From: Persicobacter psychrovividus
Lineage (GTDB): Bacteria; Bacteroidota; Bacteroidia; Cytophagales; Cyclobacteriaceae
NCBI RefSeq assembly: GCF_036492425.1
Contig: NZ_AP025293.1
Span: 310,001-374,000 of the forward strand
Direction: 5' to 3'
DNA: 64,000 bases
A model generated the notes under the pieces. The model ran no database searches. It saw nothing but the letters and a program-made list of their open reading frames with translations, and had not been told where the DNA came from. Of this stretch, positions 45,149-53,063 are shown piece after piece. Every line of letters begins with the position of its first letter. The stretch's first letter is position 1. Made by a program: the position numbers and the translations under genes.

Positions 45149-45217
45149 CATCTGACCCTACCAAAACCAAATATTATTTGGTGATGCAAATTACAATTTG
45201 GGTTATGCAACAGCCCC

Positions 45218-45493
45218 CTACAAGATAGTGCACTCAACCTCACGGCATTGTAAACTGAATTGTGTATCTGCCTGAATTAATGAATTTTTTTTGGGGAGGG
45301 GGAATATGGCTGCACACAGGTGAAGCGTACAATTGATAGCATTATATTTTATATCAGATATAGAGCAAAAAGTTCTGCAATACCCCACTAAAGTATACTG
45401 TTTATACTTTGATTTTTTACTTCAACAAACCCTCCTAAAAATGCTGTCATCACTTTTGAGTTGGTGTCATTTTATCAGCTATGGCCGCATAGG
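45218..45493. other. Intergenic gap right of the mobile-element cluster
   Basis: About 275 bp without a supported gene or repeat. The only open frames are short and end in lysine-rich runs over the adjacent terminator. Confidence 0.4.
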
Positions 45494-45524
45494 CAAAAAA
45501 AAAGCCGATGAATAAATTCATCGA
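45494..45524 (-). terminator. Terminator of the YceI-porin operon
   Basis: GCCGATGAAT (45504-45513) and ATTCATCGAC (45516-45525) pair closely with a two-base loop. On the minus strand a run of nine T residues follows. It lies about 30 bp past the porin stop. Confidence 0.8.
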
Positions 45525-45552
45525 CTTTAATATAATCAACTGTGAACAATTC

Positions 45553-46884
45553 TTAGAAAGCGATCACCGCTTCAACATTTACACCATTGAAATTTGCATC
45601 ACGGAACTGATTCCCCAATTGCTCATATCCTTGGTTGTAATTTTGGTTAACATACTCTGCTTTCACCAAGATGTTTTTGGTCATGAACCAACCACCACCT
45701 AAAGCGAAACGGTTTACATTAATATCAGCAATACCTTCTTCGTCAGTATAAGTACCGAATACAGAATTATAACGCGCACCTACATAAAACTCTTCGCTGC
45801 TTCCGAAACGGTAAAGCAAATCAGCAGCAAACTGGCTCAACGATCCTACACCATCTTCTGCTGAATCGTGTTGGTTGTCGTAAGTACTGAATAATTCAAG
45901 TCCTTTATATTTCATGAAAGTTGCAAACTGGAAAGCAGTTACTCTGTTGAATGTAGAGTTAATACGACTTGACCAGTCACCACCAGAAACTACGTTTCCT
46001 TCTTCATCATAGAATGACATTACATTATAGTAACGAGATCCCGCACGGTCACCTGAATACAGGAATGAACGCGCATCACCAAATGAGTGGTAAGCCGACC
46101 CTGTAAGACGGAATCTGAAGTCATCGCTCAACTGTTTGTCGAAACCTAATTTACCATAAAGTGAAGGTGCGGCACCTTCCACAACCATTGTAGACTGATT
46201 CAATTTACCATTCGAAAGTCCTAACATTCCCAACACTCCGCTCTCATGGCGATACAATGCCTCGAAAGCCAACTCTGTTGTGAAGGCGTCCATCATGTAG
46301 TTAGCAACAAATGGGTTGTAGATTGCATTACCACCATCAGAACGACGGAAGTGAGAATCACCATAGTTAATTTCCATCAAACCCGCTTTCAATGTTACGT
46401 TTTCCATGATGCCATCAAGGAAATCCGAGTTGAAAAATGGCACGGCATCCAATTGCAAATAACCACCCTTAACGTTGGCTTCTACGTGGTGACGAGTAGA
46501 AAGGTAAGTTTCCAACTTCATCGTTACACCTGGTGCAAAAGCAACATCAATGTTGAAGTTGGCCTGAGGCAAGTTGAAATCCTGACCCAGTGGAGTTAAA
46601 GAATACTGTGCAGGCATGCCCTCTACTCCTTGCTGTCCATTATAAAAGTTGGACTGATTCATGCCCTGGAACATCATGTTGAAGTTACCACCAACACGGA
46701 TTTTTGGTCCTTTAAATTCTTGTACGTCTACTTTTTCTGGCTCAAATACATTGATACCGTTTTTATCATTGGTACGAAAGTTACCAAATGGATCTTCTGT
46801 TGTTTCCTGTGCGAAAGCACTCGCTCCCAATAGCATCAATGCACTTGCTCCGAATGCCTTGATTGTAGAATTAAAATTCATCAT
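45553..46884 (-). CDS. Outer-membrane beta-barrel porin-like protein
   Basis: A 443-residue protein with a signal peptide ending at about residue 25 (ASAFAQ). A short acidic linker leads to a region of repeated amphipathic strands, e.g. IRVGGNFNMMFQG, VTMKLETYLSTRHH, TLKAGLMEINYGDSHFRRSDGG, ending in an aromatic residue (VEAVIAF) as barrels do. The pattern suits the porin superfamily that includes phosphate-selective and DcaP-like barrels, but I cannot name a subfamily or a solute. It begins 76 bp after the YceI gene on the same strand and a strong terminator follows, so the two are probably co-expressed. Confidence 0.75.
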   Translation of the reverse strand: MMNFNSTIKAFGASALMLLGASAFAQETTEDPFGNFRTNDKNGINVFEPEKVDVQEFKGPKIRVGGNFNMMFQGMNQSNFYNGQQGVEGMPAQYSLTPLGQDFNLPQANFNIDVAFAPGVTMKLETYLSTRHHVEANVKGGYLQLDAVPFFNSDFLDGIMENVTLKAGLMEINYGDSHFRRSDGGNAIYNPFVANYMMDAFTTELAFEALYRHESGVLGMLGLSNGKLNQSTMVVEGAAPSLYGKLGFDKQLSDDFRFRLTGSAYHSFGDARSFLYSGDRAGSRYYNVMSFYDEEGNVVSGGDWSSRINSTFNRVTAFQFATFMKYKGLELFSTYDNQHDSAEDGVGSLSQFAADLLYRFGSSEEFYVGARYNSVFGTYTDEEGIADINVNRFALGGGWFMTKNILVKAEYVNQNYNQGYEQLGNQFRDANFNGVNVEAVIAF

Positions 46885-46960
46885 AAAAATTTTGTAATAG
46901 ATTTCTGGTTTTTACCGCAGAATCTAAAGTAGGTTGAGTAAATAAAATATGCAGTTACGC

Positions 46961-47515
46961 TTATAAATAGATCGTGTATTCCACGGTAACTTCGTCTTCA
47001 GTGGTAATGGCGCCGAACATGGCTGTTGGGGCCTCCACTTCATAATCTTTCATAGAAATGACCTGCTGACCTTTAATGGCATTTTTACCGTCAATGGTTA
47101 CGAGTTCGGCATTCAAATCCACCGCATTTGTAACTCCTGCGATACGCAAATCGCCTTGCACTGTGATTGTTTTACCATCAACAGATTTTACATTTTTCAT
47201 TTCAAAAGCAATTTCAGCATGTTTGCTTTCCTTCAATGCCTTGTAAATGTTTTTGTCCATCCCGCTCTTTCCAGATTTGATGGACTTCACAGGAACGGTC
47301 AATGTTGCGCCATTCAGGGCTTCAATTGAACCATTTGAAGCCTGAACATCAATGTTCACATCGGCCTTTTCTACCTTACATTCCCAGTCGTGAACGTTGC
47401 TCACGCCTTTGATGATAATTTCGTATTCCGTTGCCCACGCTTTTGAAACTGATAAAAGTGCAATTAAGGCAAATACGAATAATTGTTTGTTGATCTTAAA
47501 ATTCATGTTTCTCAA
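46961..47515 (-). CDS. YceI-family periplasmic protein
   Basis: A 184-residue exported protein with a signal peptide ending near residue 28. The YceI lipocalin-like beta barrel is recognisable from VHDWECKVEKADV near the start, MDKNIYKALKESKHAEIAFEMKNV in the middle and GDLRIAGVTNAVDL, then an acidic end. YceI proteins bind polyisoprenoid-like lipids in the periplasm; the ligand here is unknown. It is the first gene of a two-gene unit with the porin and has a well-formed promoter 25 bp upstream. An in-frame ATG three codons in is an alternative start. Confidence 0.88.
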   Translation of the reverse strand: MRNMNFKINKQLFVFALIALLSVSKAWATEYEIIIKGVSNVHDWECKVEKADVNIDVQASNGSIEALNGATLTVPVKSIKSGKSGMDKNIYKALKESKHAEIAFEMKNVKSVDGKTITVQGDLRIAGVTNAVDLNAELVTIDGKNAIKGQQVISMKDYEVEAPTAMFGAITTEDEVTVEYTIYL

Positions 47516-47539
47516 TTGTTGTTCTCAATGATTATGTTT

Positions 47540-47570
47540 CAAACATACATGATGAAAAGGAAACGAACAA
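47540..47570 (-). promoter_or_regulatory. Promoter of the YceI-porin operon
   Basis: On the minus strand TTG (47568-47570), a 20-base spacer, and a perfect TATGTTTG -7 box (47540-47547), matching the Bacteroidota consensus. The -7 box is one half of a 7 bp palindrome TATGTTTCAAACATA (47533-47547), which may also serve as an operator. Confidence 0.65.
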
Positions 47571-48055
47571 CAGTATACTTTAATGACCATTATCATTATT
47601 TAATAAAATGATAATCAGAACGAGGTAATTCAAGTTTAAACAAGGTGTTTTAGTGGTAACGAATTATTATTCCCATATCAATTAATATAAATGAATGCCA
47701 AATTGATATTTATTGCACTAATCGTATTTCATATTAACTTTTTACTGACCTAAAAATTAATTAACCGAATAAAAATATAATCTATCCAATATAATATTTA
47801 CTCAGGTGGCCTATTTTGACCGTAGATTAAGATTAAATTTAATCAAATTTAATTATTTTATAATATCAAAAACTATTCGATCGATCGAGTATGATTTTTA
47901 TAGGATATAATTTGAATCGTTTTGGGGTACTTTTCGCCTACCCAAATCAGTGATATTTGAATATTTAAATTTATTACGGCTCGCTGATCGATGAAAATGC
48001 AGGTGTTAAAATGAAAAAACAACGAACACGCCGCTGTAAACGGGCAGGAACCCCC
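47571..48055. other. AT-rich intergenic region
   Basis: About 485 bp with very low GC content and no supported gene. It contains a GATCGATCGA run near 47880. A 20-codon hydrophobic frame at 47690-47752 looks accidental. Confidence 0.4.
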
Positions 48056-48787
48056 TTAATTTTCGACAGCTAACATAAATTGTAAGATAGGAAGGCAGCG
48101 GCTTTGGCATGCAGGATAAAAATGGCCATGTTGCTTTTCGGCTCCTTTTGGCGTATTCCCCCACCAAAACTCGGCAATAGCGATAGGCTTGAGGGAATGT
48201 TTGAAAGCAAAATGCAATAACTTTGGAGCCGCACAGTCGCCTGCCGCAGCTGGCGGACTGCTACAATTGAAATCCCGAAAAATATCCAAGACATTTTTTC
48301 TTTCTGCCTTTTGATTGAGGAATTGATATTGACTGAAAATCCGCTGTTGAAGTAGAAAAGACTTTTGTTTGCGGGTGGCTTTTAATTGCTGAATGGTGGC
48401 CTGATCCTCTGCCGATTGAATTTCCAACCCAAGGGCACTTAATGCCCGCATACCCTCCCCGACAAAAGACTGATCGGGGGAATCATCGAAAACCGAGGGC
48501 ACAAAACAAGGCACCGATTGATCGTGGCCAAGCACCCCAGACACCGTCATTAAATAAGCGTAGCCCCCCTTCGGCAACTGCACTACCAGTACGCCGAACA
48601 TCTTTCCTTTTCTTTCGGTAAAATCATAACCCCATCCTGCGGCAGACTGACCAATAAAATCCTGAACTTCACGAACGGCCACAAGGCCTATCTTGGGGAT
48701 TTGGGTTTCAAAAGGGTTGTTCAACCCTTCGGGCATCGTGATTTCTGAAATGTCCTGCTGAAAATTGAAAAGATATTGTTCGATCAT
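48056..48787 (-). CDS. Stand-alone N-terminal domain of a Bacteroidota RluA-type pseudouridine synthase (catalytic half missing)
   Basis: 243 residues from ATG 48787 (MIEQYLFNFQQDIS). The upstream frame to 48925 adds residues without family character. It matches, from memory, the N-terminal extension of about 550-residue Bacteroidota RluA-family enzymes: KMFGVLVVQLPKGGYAYLMTVSGVL, PCFVPSVFD, a coiled segment (about 135-175), then PPAAAGDCAAPKLLHFAFKHSLKPIAIAEFWWG and HGHFYPACQSRCLPILQFML. In full-length proteins the pseudouridine synthase domain with its HRLD aspartate follows this point. Here a TAA comes four residues later, and the next 60 bp show no trace of that domain in any frame. Either a truncated remnant or a free-standing domain. 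The coil is also shorter than usual. Confidence 0.75.
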   Translation of the reverse strand: MIEQYLFNFQQDISEITMPEGLNNPFETQIPKIGLVAVREVQDFIGQSAAGWGYDFTERKGKMFGVLVVQLPKGGYAYLMTVSGVLGHDQSVPCFVPSVFDDSPDQSFVGEGMRALSALGLEIQSAEDQATIQQLKATRKQKSFLLQQRIFSQYQFLNQKAERKNVLDIFRDFNCSSPPAAAGDCAAPKLLHFAFKHSLKPIAIAEFWWGNTPKGAEKQHGHFYPACQSRCLPILQFMLAVEN

Positions 48788-48996
48788 GGCTTGTCCGCTA
48801 CGCTGCTTTTTCCTCCCTGCTGACCTCTCAGCGAATCGATGGGAGCTGCAAGTAGTCGAAATATTTGCAGAAAATTGTCGGACGATAGAAAAAACTGCCG
48901 TAGCACCTGTTCTTTTAGGTGCCAAGTTGAATTGTGGTGATGATTTTTTGGATTAATATAAATTGTCCGTCGGGATCACTCCGCCGAGCAGTTGGT
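48788..48996. other. Gap between RluA-domain gene and tandem array
   Basis: About 210 bp. A small hairpin, GCACCT (48903-48908)/AGGTGC (48917-48922), is present. CACTCCGCC near 48978 is the inverse of GGCGGAGTG in the first repeat unit, so the array edge may have been made by an inversion or partial copy. Confidence 0.4.
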
Positions 48997-50120
48997 CACG
49001 AGACAGAGTCTCGCGACAGAGTCTCGCGACAGGTTTGTATGATGGTATATTTTGAACGATAAAACACAGATTCATATGGCGGAGTGCCGCTTCAACTAAT
49101 TTGCTCACCTGTTAAAACTTCGGCGATAGAATGAGCACGAGACGGAGTCTCGCGATAGCTTATAATGATCGTTTATTTTGAACGATAAAACACAGATTCA
49201 TATGGCGGAGCACCGCTTCAACTAATTTGTTCACCTGTTAAAGCTTCGGCGATAGAATGAGCACGAGACAGAGTCTCGCGACAGGTTTGTATGATGGTAT
49301 ATTTTGAACGATAAAATACAGATTCATATGGCGGAGCACCTCTTCAACTAATTTGTTCACCTATTAAAACCTCGGCGATAGATTTGGCACGAGACGGAGT
49401 CTCGCGACAGGTTTGTATGATGGTATATTTTGAACGATAAAACACAGATTCATATGGCGGAGCGCCGCTTCAAATAATTTGCTCACCTATTAAACTTCGG
49501 CGATAGGTTTGGCACGAGACGGAGTCTCGCGATAGCTTATAATGATCGTTTATTTTGAACGATAAAATACAGATTCATATGGCGGAGCGCCGCTTCAAAT
49601 AATTTGTTCACCTATTAAAACCTCGGCGATAGATTTGGCACGAGACGGAGTCTCGCGATAGCTTATAATGATGGTATATTTTGAATGATAAAACACAGAT
49701 TCATATGGCGGAGCGCCACTTCAACTAATTTGCTCACCTATTAAAACTTCGGCGATAGATTTGGCACGAGACAGAGTCTTGCGACAGGTTTGTATGATGG
49801 TAAATTTTGAACGATAAAACACAGATTCATATGGCGGAGCGCCACTTCAACTAATTTGCTCACCTATTAAACTTCGGCGATAGATTTGGCACGAGACGGA
49901 GTCTCGCGACAGGTTTGTATGATGGTATATTTTAAACGATAAAACACAGATTCATATGGCGGAGCGCCACTTCAACTAATTTGCTCACCTGTTAAAACTT
50001 CGGCGATAGAATGAGCACGAGACAGAGTCTCGCGATAGCTTATAATGATGGTATATTTTGAACGATAAAACACAGATTCATATGGCGGAGCGCCACTTCA
50101 ACTAATTTGCTCACCTATTA
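48997..50120. repeat. Nine tandem 126 bp non-coding repeats
   Basis: The anchor TTCATATGGCGGAG recurs at 49071, 49197, 49323, 49449, 49574, 49700, 49826, 49951 and 50077, a period of 126 bp with two 125 bp steps. Each unit has a CGAGAC-GGA-GTCTCG hairpin (A for the first G in some) and a GGCGGAGCGCCGC stretch. All six frames are interrupted and two units break the triplet period, so it is not coding. Two sequence types alternate: one with ACAGGTTTGTATGATGG, one with ATAGCTTATAATGAT, plus hybrids, a sign of unequal exchange. The first unit has an internal duplication of AGAGTCTCGCGAC. The last unit supplies the TAA of the patatin gene. Confidence 0.95.
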
Positions 50121-51212
50121 AACAACCCACTGACTTTCATCTGCTGTGCGGTCGAAAAAGGATTTCAACTCGGACTGATGTTCTTCCCAATAGCGGTCGG
50201 CAATGTCCACGAGCTGCTGAAGCCTTTGCGGGTCGGTTTCATCTATTTTAATTGCTTCGCCATCTTTGAGGTTCAGCTGATATTTCGGGTCTGCAAGATT
50301 GAAATTCACACGCAGATAGTCCTTATTGTCATGGAAAAGCTGCTCCACATAATAGGCCGTAGATTGCATATTGGCTTCTGTCAATAAATCAGACATGTGG
50401 TTAATCCATTTTGCGGCTCCCCAGTCGCCTTTTCCAACTTGTTCTGCAGAAATATGTGCCGTGTTGGAGGTCCCTGTTCCTAAAGACAACAGCGCCAGTT
50501 CGTGAATCGATTTGCCGAGCCCTTTTTGTTGGCCTTCGGGGCCACCATGAGCTGTTGAAGAAGGATCGATATTTTTGTTCATGGCAAAAGATACCGCCGC
50601 CATTGCAGGGTTGTTCATCGCCACGCCCCCATCAATATACCGATGGTCGTTCAGCCCGTAAACGGGAAAGAATGTTGGCCCTGCGGAGGTGGCGCAACCT
50701 ATTTTATAGAGGGGGAGATCAGAATCTCGCCTGAACCATGAATTAAAAATCCGTGGACGAAAATTATGGACGCCCTGCTCGTTGGCCGCTGGGTTGAGAT
50801 GAAATGCCGCCACCAAAATTTTTGCGCGACTCGTGCGATTGATCTCGCCCATGGTCGTTACTCCAGCTTTTTCAAATTCCGCCTGCAACTTCTGAGACAG
50901 TACCTTTTGGGTATAATCCGCGCCAAACAAATTCCAGAACCCGTCGCGAAGGTCATCGAAGATGGAGTCTTTAAAAATCTCACTTGCTTCTTTCAGGTAA
51001 AGGTCCCGAATCGCCCGCATCGGGATACCTGCGCCTATTGCCAAGGCAATGATTCCTCCCGTGGAGGTCCCCATGACCAGATCAAAATAATGATTCAGAC
51101 TTTTTCCTGCCTGCTTGCCTTGCAGGTATTCCTCAAGGTGCATCAGGATCGTGGCAGGAATCACCCCCCTTGTCCCTCCACCGTCTATGGTAAGTAGTTT
51201 ATGTTTCAGCAT
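50118..51212 (-). CDS. Patatin-like phospholipase
   Basis: A 364-residue cytoplasmic protein with no signal peptide. All patatin elements are present: the oxyanion loop DGGGTRG (10-16), nucleophile elbow GTSTGG with Ser50, and catalytic Asp194 in DGG. The family hydrolyses phospholipid acyl esters. Such proteins act as membrane-attacking effectors in CBASS (CapV) and other defence systems, but also as housekeeping lipases. No cyclase or other CBASS partner is adjacent here. Two small orphan genes precede it on the same strand, with an 85 bp gap. Its stop codon lies within the last unit of the 126 bp tandem array, so its mRNA 3' end would run into the repeats. Confidence 0.9.
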   Translation of the reverse strand: MLKHKLLTIDGGGTRGVIPATILMHLEEYLQGKQAGKSLNHYFDLVMGTSTGGIIALAIGAGIPMRAIRDLYLKEASEIFKDSIFDDLRDGFWNLFGADYTQKVLSQKLQAEFEKAGVTTMGEINRTSRAKILVAAFHLNPAANEQGVHNFRPRIFNSWFRRDSDLPLYKIGCATSAGPTFFPVYGLNDHRYIDGGVAMNNPAMAAVSFAMNKNIDPSSTAHGGPEGQQKGLGKSIHELALLSLGTGTSNTAHISAEQVGKGDWGAAKWINHMSDLLTEANMQSTAYYVEQLFHDNKDYLRVNFNLADPKYQLNLKDGEAIKIDETDPQRLQQLVDIADRYWEEHQSELKSFFDRTADESQWVV

Positions 51213-51297
51213 TAAAAAAATAAGATGATGATATCAACCTATAAATTAATCAATATGATTAAATATATAAACTAATCACCACTATAAAACATCACGA

Positions 51298-51543
51298 TCA
51301 CTTCTTCCCCAATACTCCTTCAAATTTCATTTCCAGTACCAACATACCATTGGCCAAGGTGCTTGTTCCAACCAGACGGTACAGCCGATGGTCAGTAAAG
51401 ATGATCGCCAGGCTGTCTGTGGAGGTAACGACGAACCTGACATCAGCAAATTTCCGCCACTGGTCAGCGACATATTGTTTGTACTGGCCACTTTCTTTTG
51501 TGGTGTGATGCACGGGTGTTTTAATGTAAAATTGCGTATTCAT
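51298..51543 (-). CDS. Small protein of unknown function upstream of patatin gene
   Basis: An 81-residue soluble protein from ATG 51543 (MNTQFYIKTPVHH). A start 36 bp upstream is possible but would overlap the preceding gene. Predicted beta-rich, with alternating strands FADVRFVVTSTDSLAIIFTDHRLYRLVG and MLVLEMKFEGVL. No signal peptide, membrane segment or motif that I recognise. It lies 4 bp downstream of the 106-residue gene and 85 bp upstream of the patatin gene, so all three are probably one transcript. Function unknown. Confidence 0.65.
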   Translation of the reverse strand: MNTQFYIKTPVHHTTKESGQYKQYVADQWRKFADVRFVVTSTDSLAIIFTDHRLYRLVGTSTLANGMLVLEMKFEGVLGKK

Positions 51544-51547
51544 AGGC

Positions 51548-51868
51548 TTATTTTTGGGCAGTAATAGCACCCACAACATTTGTGAGCTCTTTAATATACA
51601 GTTGCGTCAGTACGCTATTGGCTTTGGCTTTCTTCATTTTAATTTGGCTGAAACTCAGCCCAGATTCATCTATTTTCGCTCCTTCAGCATTAAAGCTCTG
51701 AAATTCATATTTCCCTGTGATGGTGCCTTTCAACTTGCTCAACACAAAATCCGTCAATTGTGCGGCTGACGCGAGACGTTTCCCTTCTATGGCCACCCGA
51801 TGGGTTGAAAAATCTATTCGAAATTTGCGCAGGGCTTTTTCAGTGATTTCATTCAGGTTCATAGACAA
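51548..51868 (-). CDS. Small protein of unknown function, first gene of patatin unit
   Basis: A 106-residue soluble protein (MSMNLNEITEKALRKF); the second Met at 51862 may be the start. An amphipathic helix at the N-terminus is followed by an alpha/beta pattern with many Lys and Ser and no cysteine. I recognise no family. An 18 bp palindrome lies about 195 bp upstream. The tight 4 bp spacing to the next gene and shared strand with the patatin gene suggest a functional unit. A partner or regulator of the phospholipase is possible but unproven. Confidence 0.65.
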   Translation of the reverse strand: MSMNLNEITEKALRKFRIDFSTHRVAIEGKRLASAAQLTDFVLSKLKGTITGKYEFQSFNAEGAKIDESGLSFSQIKMKKAKANSVLTQLYIKELTNVVGAITAQK

Positions 51869-52360
51869 AAGATTTTAAAGGCCCACCTGCCGCTTCATCA
51901 TGCGACTGGCTTCCGAATTGCTGCACTTGCTGTATTTCAACAACAAACTCCTGTTTTGGTTTTGGAATGCGGCATTCTTTATGAGAACCATCCTGTTCCG
52001 AAGTGCAGGTGTATTCATTCTCCTACCCTTTGAAGTATCATTAGTCGGTTCCCGTTGATTAATCTACATAATTATGTAGAAATAATAACCAATACTATAG
52101 ATGAACTATTCGACAGATAACAGACAAAACTTACATAAATACCCACTGAGGGTTACCTGCTCCAAGGGGTATTAAGCTCGCTCAGGAATCCCCTCCGCTG
52201 CTCCAAAAGATTGACCATTATTACTGAGAAGCACCCTAATCGCCTTACACCCCTGTGGTGGAATATCAGCGATCTACCAACCTTAAATAACCTTTTCAAG
52301 GGGCGCTGAAAAGCTTTCCGCAGGACAAGAAACATTACACCTCACCGCTATTTTTCACAC
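51869..52360. other. Upstream region of the patatin unit
   Basis: About 490 bp. A 47-codon minus-strand frame at 51875-52018 (MNTPALRNRM...) and an overlapping frame without a start codon are the only candidates, both unsupported. The palindrome at 52063-52080 is the only clear signal. Confidence 0.4.
52063..52080. promoter_or_regulatory. 18 bp perfect palindrome upstream of the patatin unit
   Basis: TCTACATAATTATGTAGA reads the same on both strands. It overlaps TAATTATG, one base off a -7 box on the minus strand. A dimeric repressor site for the patatin unit is the simplest reading; no cognate regulator is adjacent. Confidence 0.5.
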
Positions 52361-52386
52361 AAAAAAAGGGAAGCCAATGGCCTCCC
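52361..52386 (-). terminator. Terminator of the DUF6515 unit
   Basis: GGGAAGCCA (52368-52376) and TGGCCTCCC (52378-52386) pair with one mismatch. On the minus strand seven T residues follow. It starts 6 bp after the stop of the 52-residue gene, which supports that gene as the end of the transcript. Confidence 0.75.
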
Positions 52387-52391
52387 TCAGT

Positions 52392-52550
52392 TTATCGCTG
52401 ATCGAAAATATAGATTGGTGCCTGCTGCAATGTATCAGCCACCCTGTTTGATAAGGCCCAAAATTCTTCAGCAGCCTCCATCGGTATGGTATCAGTCATC
52501 AATCGCAAAAAGCAACGGACTGTTGTTCCCTTACATCCTTTGCTGACCAT
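52392..52550 (-). CDS. 52-residue protein translationally coupled to the DUF6515-like gene
   Basis: Reads from ATG 52550 to TAA 52392. Its ATG shares one base with the upstream TGA (TGATG), the usual coupling arrangement. The C-terminal half, MEAAEEFWALSNRVADTLQQAPIYIFDQR, has the composition of a real helical protein. A terminator follows within 6 bp. No signal peptide and no known family. It could also be a decayed or frameshifted extension of the upstream gene. Confidence 0.45.
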   Translation of the reverse strand: MVSKGCKGTTVRCFLRLMTDTIPMEAAEEFWALSNRVADTLQQAPIYIFDQR

Positions 52551-52963
52551 CAGGTATTTGCCAACTCAGGTGCTTCGATGACCTCATAGCCACCAGCGGC
52601 CACTGCTTTATAATATACACCATTATAGTGGTATATGGTCCGCCTGTTGGCAACCAGCACCGCCTTAGCAGGCAGGCTCACCAATCTCAGCCCGTAGGCA
52701 GGCTGCACCACCTGATAAGCCCCGTTGATCCTTCGATAATAAACGCCCTTAGCATAGTGGTAATTAATATTCCGATGGGTAATGACCACCGCTTTTGCGG
52801 GTAATCGACGAACCCTTTTTCCGGGCTTGATCACCACCACTTTCTTTGTGGATACCCGTCGGAATCTTCGCTGTGCCTGGGCATCACTTTTCCCCAGCAT
52901 CGTCATGAGGACTAACAATAAACTTAATATGGCAACTTTGGTCAAAATCTTTCTCATCGTCAA
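52550..52963 (-). CDS. Exported basic protein, DUF6515-like
   Basis: A 137-residue protein with a signal peptide ending at about residue 30 (SDAQAQ). The mature part is very basic and has two copies of a unit that pairs LPAKAVV/LPAKAVL with YHYAKGVYYRR/YHYNGVYYKAV. That arrangement is what I recall of DUF6515 proteins of Bacteroidota, which are small cell-envelope proteins of unknown role. It ends in a TGATG overlap with a 52-residue gene. A second ATG two codons in is an alternative start. Confidence 0.65.
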   Translation of the reverse strand: MTMRKILTKVAILSLLLVLMTMLGKSDAQAQRRFRRVSTKKVVVIKPGKRVRRLPAKAVVITHRNINYHYAKGVYYRRINGAYQVVQPAYGLRLVSLPAKAVLVANRRTIYHYNGVYYKAVAAGGYEVIEAPELANT

Positions 52964-53022
52964 TTATTTTAGTGTTATGTATTCCTTCGATGCACAGCTG
53001 ATAAAAAGGTTTAATGAGGAGT

Positions 53023-53050
53023 AAAAAAAAAGAGGGCCGAAGCCCCCTTT
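53023..53050 (-). terminator. Terminator of the BNR-propeller gene
   Basis: On the minus strand GGGGC-TTC-GGCCC forms a tight stem with a UUCG-like loop. CTTTTTTTTT follows. It lies about 15 bp past the stop codon. Confidence 0.85.
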
Positions 53051-53063
53051 TTTCATCATCCAT

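Larger units (their letters stand above)
43329..45217. mobile_element. Outer palindromic mini-element, interrupted twice
   Basis: GGGGCTGTTGCATAACCC (43329-43346) and its exact reverse complement (45200-45217) mark the ends. Removing the two insertions and their target duplications leaves about 190 bp. That core folds into further hairpins: GGGCGAAC...GTTCGCC, GGTCAGA...TCTGACC and CCAAATATTATTTGG. It encodes nothing. It looks like a non-autonomous MITE or a structured interspersed repeat. I could not see a target duplication for it. Confidence 0.7.

Noticed and set aside
48788-48925. 46-residue N-terminal extension of the RluA-domain protein
   Set aside because: The sequence is unlike the family and Arg/Ser-rich; the ATG at 48787 gives the expected N-terminus.
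48997-50120. Tandem array as a CRISPR array
   Set aside because: The whole 126 bp unit is conserved, with no variable spacers between short repeats, and no cas genes are nearby.
50118-51212. Patatin as CBASS effector CapV
   Set aside because: No CD-NTase, ubiquitin-like or HORMA/TRIP13 gene is adjacent, so CBASS membership cannot be supported.
51875-52018. 47-codon minus-strand frame upstream of the patatin unit
   Set aside because: Very basic, unstructured translation. An overlapping frame looks more coding-like but has no start codon, so neither can be supported.
52153-52335. 60-codon minus-strand frame between patatin unit and DUF6515 unit
   Set aside because: Arg-rich translation, no start context, and it lies beyond the terminator of the neighbouring unit.
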